16,063 bases of DNA from Elusimicrobia bacterium RIFCSPLOWO2_12_FULL_59_9. GTDB taxonomy: Bacteria > Elusimicrobiota > Elusimicrobia > O2-12-FULL-59-9. The notes below the pieces were generated by a model, which did not search any database, had not been told where the DNA came from, and was given only the letters and a program-made list of their open reading frames with translations. The stretch lies in the NCBI GenBank assembly GCA_001800185.1, contig MGUX01000018.1, positions 1 through 16,063 on the forward strand, given 5' to 3'. Positions within the stretch are counted from its first letter, which is position 1. Every line of letters begins with the position of its first letter. Both the position numbers and the translations under genes were made by a program. Of the stretch, positions 13,422 to 16,063 are shown piece by piece.

Positions 13422-13484
13422 GCCTTGAAGGCGGGCCCGGCCCCTGCGGCCGTCCGCCAGATCCTTTGCAGTACGGGAGGTTTT

Positions 13485-14048
13485 ATGGCATTGACAGAGT
13501 CCAGCATGCTGCCGCTTGGCACCAAGGCGCCGGGCTTCCGGCTTCCGGACGTGGTTTCAGGCAGGGCCGTATCTCTTGAGGATTTTGCCGGAAAAAAGGC
13601 GCTTCTGGTGATGTTTCTGTGCCGGCATTGCCCGTATGTCAAGCACGTTCAAAAGGGAGTGGCCCGGCTCGGCAAGGACTATGCTTCCAAAGACGTCGCC
13701 ATCGCGGCCATCAGTTCCAACGACGCCGAAAACTATCCTGACGACAGTCCTCAGAGTCTTCAAGAAATGGCCCGCGAGGAGGGGTTTTCTTTTCCTTTTC
13801 TTTATGATGAAAGCCAGGCGGCGGCCAAGGCTTTCACCGCGACCTGCACGCCGGATTTTTTTCTTTTCGACGAAGAACGCCGGCTGGTCTACAGGGGGCA
13901 GATGGATGAAAGCCGGCCCAGCAACGGAAAGCCGGTGACGGGAAAAGACCTGCGAGCCGCGCTGGACGCCGTTCTCTCGGGCCAGTCCGTGAGCAAGGAA
14001 CAAAGGCCCAGCGTCGGCTGCAATATTAAGTGGAAGCCGGGGAATTAG
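13485..14048 (+). CDS. thioredoxin-family redoxin (AhpC/TSA-like)
   Basis: 187 residues. The thioredoxin fold shows the N-terminal lead GTKAPGFRLPDVVSGRAVSLEDFAGKKALLVMFL, the active site C46-R-H-C49 in LCRHCPYVKHV, a third Cys in ATCTPDFFLFD (C121), the segment YRGQMDESRPSNGKPVTGKDLRAALDAVL and the C-terminal signature VGCNIKWK (C179). It belongs to the peroxiredoxin-like thioredoxin group with unusual C-terminal Cys. No signal peptide is present, so it should be cytoplasmic and reduce disulfides or peroxides. The start was chosen at ATG 13485, with GGGAGG five bases before it. Its 3' end overlaps the convergent amidotransferase gene by 23 bp. Confidence 0.9.
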   Translation: MALTESSMLPLGTKAPGFRLPDVVSGRAVSLEDFAGKKALLVMFLCRHCPYVKHVQKGVARLGKDYASKDVAIAAISSNDAENYPDDSPQSLQEMAREEGFSFPFLYDESQAAAKAFTATCTPDFFLFDEERRLVYRGQMDESRPSNGKPVTGKDLRAALDAVLSGQSVSKEQRPSVGCNIKWKPGN

Positions 14049-14904
14049 CCCTATTGAGCACCAGTTGCTCGATCCAGTTCTTGAGCTCCCTCTCCCGGAT
14101 TTCAGCGCTCAGAATATCCTCTCCCACCTTGAGCTCTTCCCTAAGCGCCTGCGCCTGAGGGTTTTGGTGCAGGGCGCGCATCTTCTCCGCGTGAGCTTTC
14201 ACCGCGCCCGGCTCCGGAAAAAAGCCCTCCCGCACGAGGGGCTCGGCGCGCGCGGCGATCAGGCGCGCCATCTCCAAGAGGTTGTATTCGGGGTGGTATT
14301 GCGTCGCCCAAAAAACGCCTTTGCCGTGGCGGACCTCCAGGGCTTGCACGTAAGTGTGGGCGTTGGTGGCCAGAAGCGAGGCCCCGGCCGGAAGGCGCGT
14401 CACCTCGTCTAAGTGCATGATGAAGCCGTCAAATTTCTCAGGCTTGCCTTTAAGGAGCGGCGAGCTGCGGCCCGCTTCGGTAAGCCGGATGTCCCGGGCG
14501 ATGCCCCATTCGCGCCCCTTTGGATTTTTCTTCACCTCGCCGCCGGCGGCCACCGCCGCCATCTGTATTCCCCAGCAGCTGCCGAAGCTGGGCACGCCGG
14601 CCCGAAAAATCGCCCGGGCAAGCTCTATTTGCCGCGTGACGCGGACGTCGTCGAGGTGGTAGATGGTCAGGTCGGAGCCGGTCCAGATGAAGCCGTCATA
14701 GGCGCCGATCGAGGCGCCTTCCGGAAACGAGGTTTCCGGATCAGCGATGAAAAGCACGTCCACCCGGCATCCCGGCGCCAGGCGCAGGAGCGCTTCCTTA
14801 TATAGGTGATGCGGATGGCCCACGTTCTGGCGGTCGAAATTCTCGCGGCTGGCCTTGGGATAGCCGTTGAGGATGCAAAAAACAGGATTCGAATTTTTAG
14901 CCAT
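14026..14904 (-). CDS. class I glutamine amidotransferase-like protein
   Basis: 292 residues. The catalytic triad is visible: C110 in SFGSCWGIQMAA, H204 and E206 in TQYHPEYN. GFIWTGSDLTIY forms the oxyanion-side strand. The domain spans about residues 1-235, followed by a helical C-terminal tail. It belongs to the stand-alone GMP-synthase-like amidotransferases, which take ammonia or a glutamyl group from glutamine or gamma-glutamyl substrates. The acceptor is unknown. GGAG precedes ATG, and it starts 14 bases after the phosphodiesterase stop, so the two form an operon. Confidence 0.9.
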   Translation of the reverse strand: MAKNSNPVFCILNGYPKASRENFDRQNVGHPHHLYKEALLRLAPGCRVDVLFIADPETSFPEGASIGAYDGFIWTGSDLTIYHLDDVRVTRQIELARAIFRAGVPSFGSCWGIQMAAVAAGGEVKKNPKGREWGIARDIRLTEAGRSSPLLKGKPEKFDGFIMHLDEVTRLPAGASLLATNAHTYVQALEVRHGKGVFWATQYHPEYNLLEMARLIAARAEPLVREGFFPEPGAVKAHAEKMRALHQNPQAQALREELKVGEDILSAEIRERELKNWIEQLVLNRANSPAST

Positions 14905-14918
14905 AATATCTCCAGGGG

Positions 14919-15734
14919 TTAAGTTAGGGCCAGCGACTTCTTGAGCGGCGCCAGCCGTTGGGGGAAATCGGTAAAAAGCCCCGCCGCGCCGGCGGCGATG
15001 AATCGCCGCATGTCCCCTTCCTCATTGACGACATAGAGCTTGACGGCGATCCCGCGCCGCGTCAGGGAGAGGACCTCGGCTTCGTTGGTCAAGGTGCTGC
15101 GCATGTTGTAGGCCTTAAACTCCAAAGGCTCCACCAACATGGGAAGGACGTTGTTAAAGCCCACCAGAGCTTCGGCTTCAAAGTCCGCGTCGCGGGCGCG
15201 CACTTCCCGGACCCACGCATGGTTGAAAGAGGAAAAAACGACGCGGCGCTTGTCGATTTTCAGCCGCCGGATCAAATCCAGGACCCGCTCGACCACGGGA
15301 AAATTCTCCAACGGCGGCGGCAGGCGCTTGAGTTCCACGTTGATGCGCCAATCCGATTCCTGGGTGAAGAGGAGCGCCTCCTCCAGCGTCGGCACTTTCT
15401 CGCCCCGGAGTGATTTCTGCTCGGCGGCGGACACATGCCCGGCCGCGATCTCGCCGTGGGGGTCGGTTTCGACGAACCACGAACCGGAGTCTAAAGAGCG
15501 GATCTCTTCCAGGGAAAAATCGGTGAAAGTCCAGGGGGAGCGGCGCGGAAAGCGGGCCTTGGCGTCCGTCGTGCGCAGCAGGGAATCGTCGTGAAAGACG
15601 ATGAGGGCGCCGTCTTGGGTTACGGCCATGTCCATTTCCCACATATCGGCGCCGAGCGCCAGCGCCTTGCGCGCGGCCGCCATCGTGTTTTCGGGCGCCA
15701 GGCTTCTGGCTCCCCGGTGAGCGATGTTGAGCAT
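14919..15734 (-). CDS. glycerophosphodiester phosphodiesterase
   Basis: 271 residues from the ATG at 15734. The start is fixed by AAGGAGGAGG just upstream; an earlier in-frame ATG at 15758 would place that site inside the coding sequence. GDPD motifs are clear: AHRGARSLAPENT (H6, R7), MWEMDMAVTQDGALIVFHDD (E33, D35, H48), VELKR near 130, and C-terminal KLYVVNEEGDMRRFIAAGAAGLFTDFPQRL. The enzyme hydrolyses glycerophosphodiesters to glycerol-3-phosphate and an alcohol, with a metal ion. No signal peptide is seen, so it resembles the cytoplasmic UgpQ type. First gene of an operon with the amidotransferase. Confidence 0.93.
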   Translation of the reverse strand: MLNIAHRGARSLAPENTMAAARKALALGADMWEMDMAVTQDGALIVFHDDSLLRTTDAKARFPRRSPWTFTDFSLEEIRSLDSGSWFVETDPHGEIAAGHVSAAEQKSLRGEKVPTLEEALLFTQESDWRINVELKRLPPPLENFPVVERVLDLIRRLKIDKRRVVFSSFNHAWVREVRARDADFEAEALVGFNNVLPMLVEPLEFKAYNMRSTLTNEAEVLSLTRRGIAVKLYVVNEEGDMRRFIAAGAAGLFTDFPQRLAPLKKSLALT

Positions 15735-15768
15735 CCCGCCTCCTCCTTGCGGCATCATTTCTGAGCGT

Positions 15769-15774
15769 ATTCTA
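15769..15774 (-). promoter_or_regulatory. extended -10 box for the phosphodiesterase operon
   Basis: TGG-TAGAAT on the minus strand forms an extended -10; no good -35 is seen. Expected leader about 28 nt before the ATG at 15734. Confidence 0.5.
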
Positions 15775-15833
15775 CCACACTTTTGCCCGGATTATTTTTG
15801 TCTTTGAACGAATTTAGGTAAACTAAGTGCCGC

Positions 15834-16043
15834 ATGAAGAATATGGCGATGGGAGAGGCTGAATATCAGGGCTTGGCGCGTTCCATGCGCAAGGTGGAGT
15901 TCTTCACCCCGTTTACGGTGGCAGAACTTGAGGATATCCTGGCCCTCATCGAGCTCTACGCCTACTTCCACAGCCGCCCTTTTTTAGCCTCCAGTTTTGC
16001 CTTCCGGTGTGAACGCCACGCGATCCAATTCCGCTCCTGGTAG
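15834..16043 (+). pseudogene. truncated N-terminus of a cyclic-nucleotide-binding protein
   Basis: The first ~44 residues (LARSMRKVEFFTPFTVAELEDILALIELYAY) read like the start of a cNMP-binding domain, where a glycine-rich turn such as Y-x-x-G should follow. Instead, after about 15962 the frame gives FHSRPFLASSFAF... and stops at 16043. At the same point a minus-strand gene ends. This suggests that the domain was cut by rearrangement or insertion. A possible promoter (TTGTCT-15-TAAACT, 15798-15824) lies just upstream. Confidence 0.5.
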
Positions 16044-16063
16044 TAGCGCACGAATTCCAGGAC
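15962..16063 (-). CDS. C-terminal end of an unidentified protein (partial)
   Basis: On the minus strand the frame is open from the window edge and ends in TAG (15962-15964), reading VLEFVRYYQERNWIAW then a basic tail ending KGRLWK. The mixture of aromatic residues and a Lys/Arg-rich end looks like a real C-terminus, but too little is present to name it. An integrase or transposase end is possible but unproven. Its stop lies exactly where the cNMP-binding frame fails. Confidence 0.4.
   Translation of the reverse strand, partial: VLEFVRYYQERNWIAWRSHRKAKLEAKKGRLWK

Larger units (their letters stand above)
12906..13484. other. long non-coding stretch between NYN gene and redoxin
   Basis: Apart from the palindrome cluster at its left end and a doubtful 48-codon ORF, no gene is recognised. 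The part around 13030-13140 is AT-rich compared with the window. A possible promoter lies at 13083-13110 (TTGAGC-16-TATTTT), and a good one at 13393-13421 serves the redoxin. Confidence 0.5.

Noticed and set aside
13425..13484. Earlier start for the redoxin at 13425
   Set aside because: A good promoter ends at 13421 and a Shine-Dalgarno precedes 13485; the added residues do not match the family.
14703..14738. GGCGCC-rich inverted sequence in the amidotransferase gene resembling the linker repeat
   Set aside because: The encoded residues (SFPEGASIGAYDGF) fit the family, so it is native coding sequence.
1..16063. CRISPR array or complete insertion sequence
   Set aside because: No regularly spaced direct repeats and no recognisable transposase were found; the two-copy and three-copy repeats are irregularly placed.

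Overview
The window is GC-rich bacterial chromosome from a Gram-negative-type cell. It carries secreted and envelope proteins with signal peptides, short intergenic gaps, and a mix of Shine-Dalgarno-led starts and starts that lie just behind a -10 box. The exact lineage cannot be read from the sequence. A poorly cultured lineage such as Elusimicrobiota would fit, but that is a guess. Most of the content is chromosomal housekeeping and accessory genes; no plasmid, phage or CRISPR features are visible.

Layout. 1-815 holds an unusual tRNA-Asp locus on the minus strand: one intact tRNA-Asp(GTC) flanked by two 126-bp direct repeats, each sitting in the T-loop of a broken tRNA-Asp copy. 816-1868 holds a hemerythrin-like protein (minus), a small dimeric alpha/beta-barrel-like protein (plus) and a clear terminator. 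1900-2140 holds an interrupted tRNA-Val pseudogene (48-nt insert in the D-loop) and an intact tRNA-Val(TAC). 2163-4716 is a minus-strand operon: spherulin-4-like secreted protein, Gre-like factor, DUF2306 membrane protein and ABA4-like membrane protein, read from a good promoter at 4750-4778. 4857-5456 is a secreted protein of unknown function. 5603-6790 is a plus-strand pair, YceH (DUF480) and a GNAT acetyltransferase. 6824-10409 is a minus-strand cyanophycin operon in which cyanophycinase is followed one base later by cyanophycin synthetase. 10463-12414 is a ChaN-family haem-binding protein and a secreted protein with an RcsF-like segment, overlapping by ATGA. 12460-12873 is a YacP-like NYN ribonuclease. 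12874-13484 is a palindrome-rich stretch with at most one small ORF. 13485-15734 is a thioredoxin-family redoxin converging on a two-gene operon of a glycerophosphodiester phosphodiesterase and a class I glutamine amidotransferase. The right edge holds the N-terminus of a cyclic-nucleotide-binding protein that loses its fold at about 15962, where a minus-strand gene ends.

How genes work together. The clearest functional unit is cphB-cphA: one enzyme polymerises Asp and Arg into cyanophycin and the other cleaves it, so the cell probably stores nitrogen as cyanophycin. ChaN and its overlapping partner look like an envelope pair.

The most unusual theme is small palindromic sequence that has entered genes: T-loop and D-loop inserts in duplicated tRNA genes (126 bp and 48 nt, both multiples of three), plus a separate palindromic repeat of about 30 bp translated in frame in the flexible linkers of three unrelated proteins (YceH, ChaN and its neighbour). 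This resembles the behaviour of Rickettsia palindromic elements. It is the best candidate here for something undescribed.
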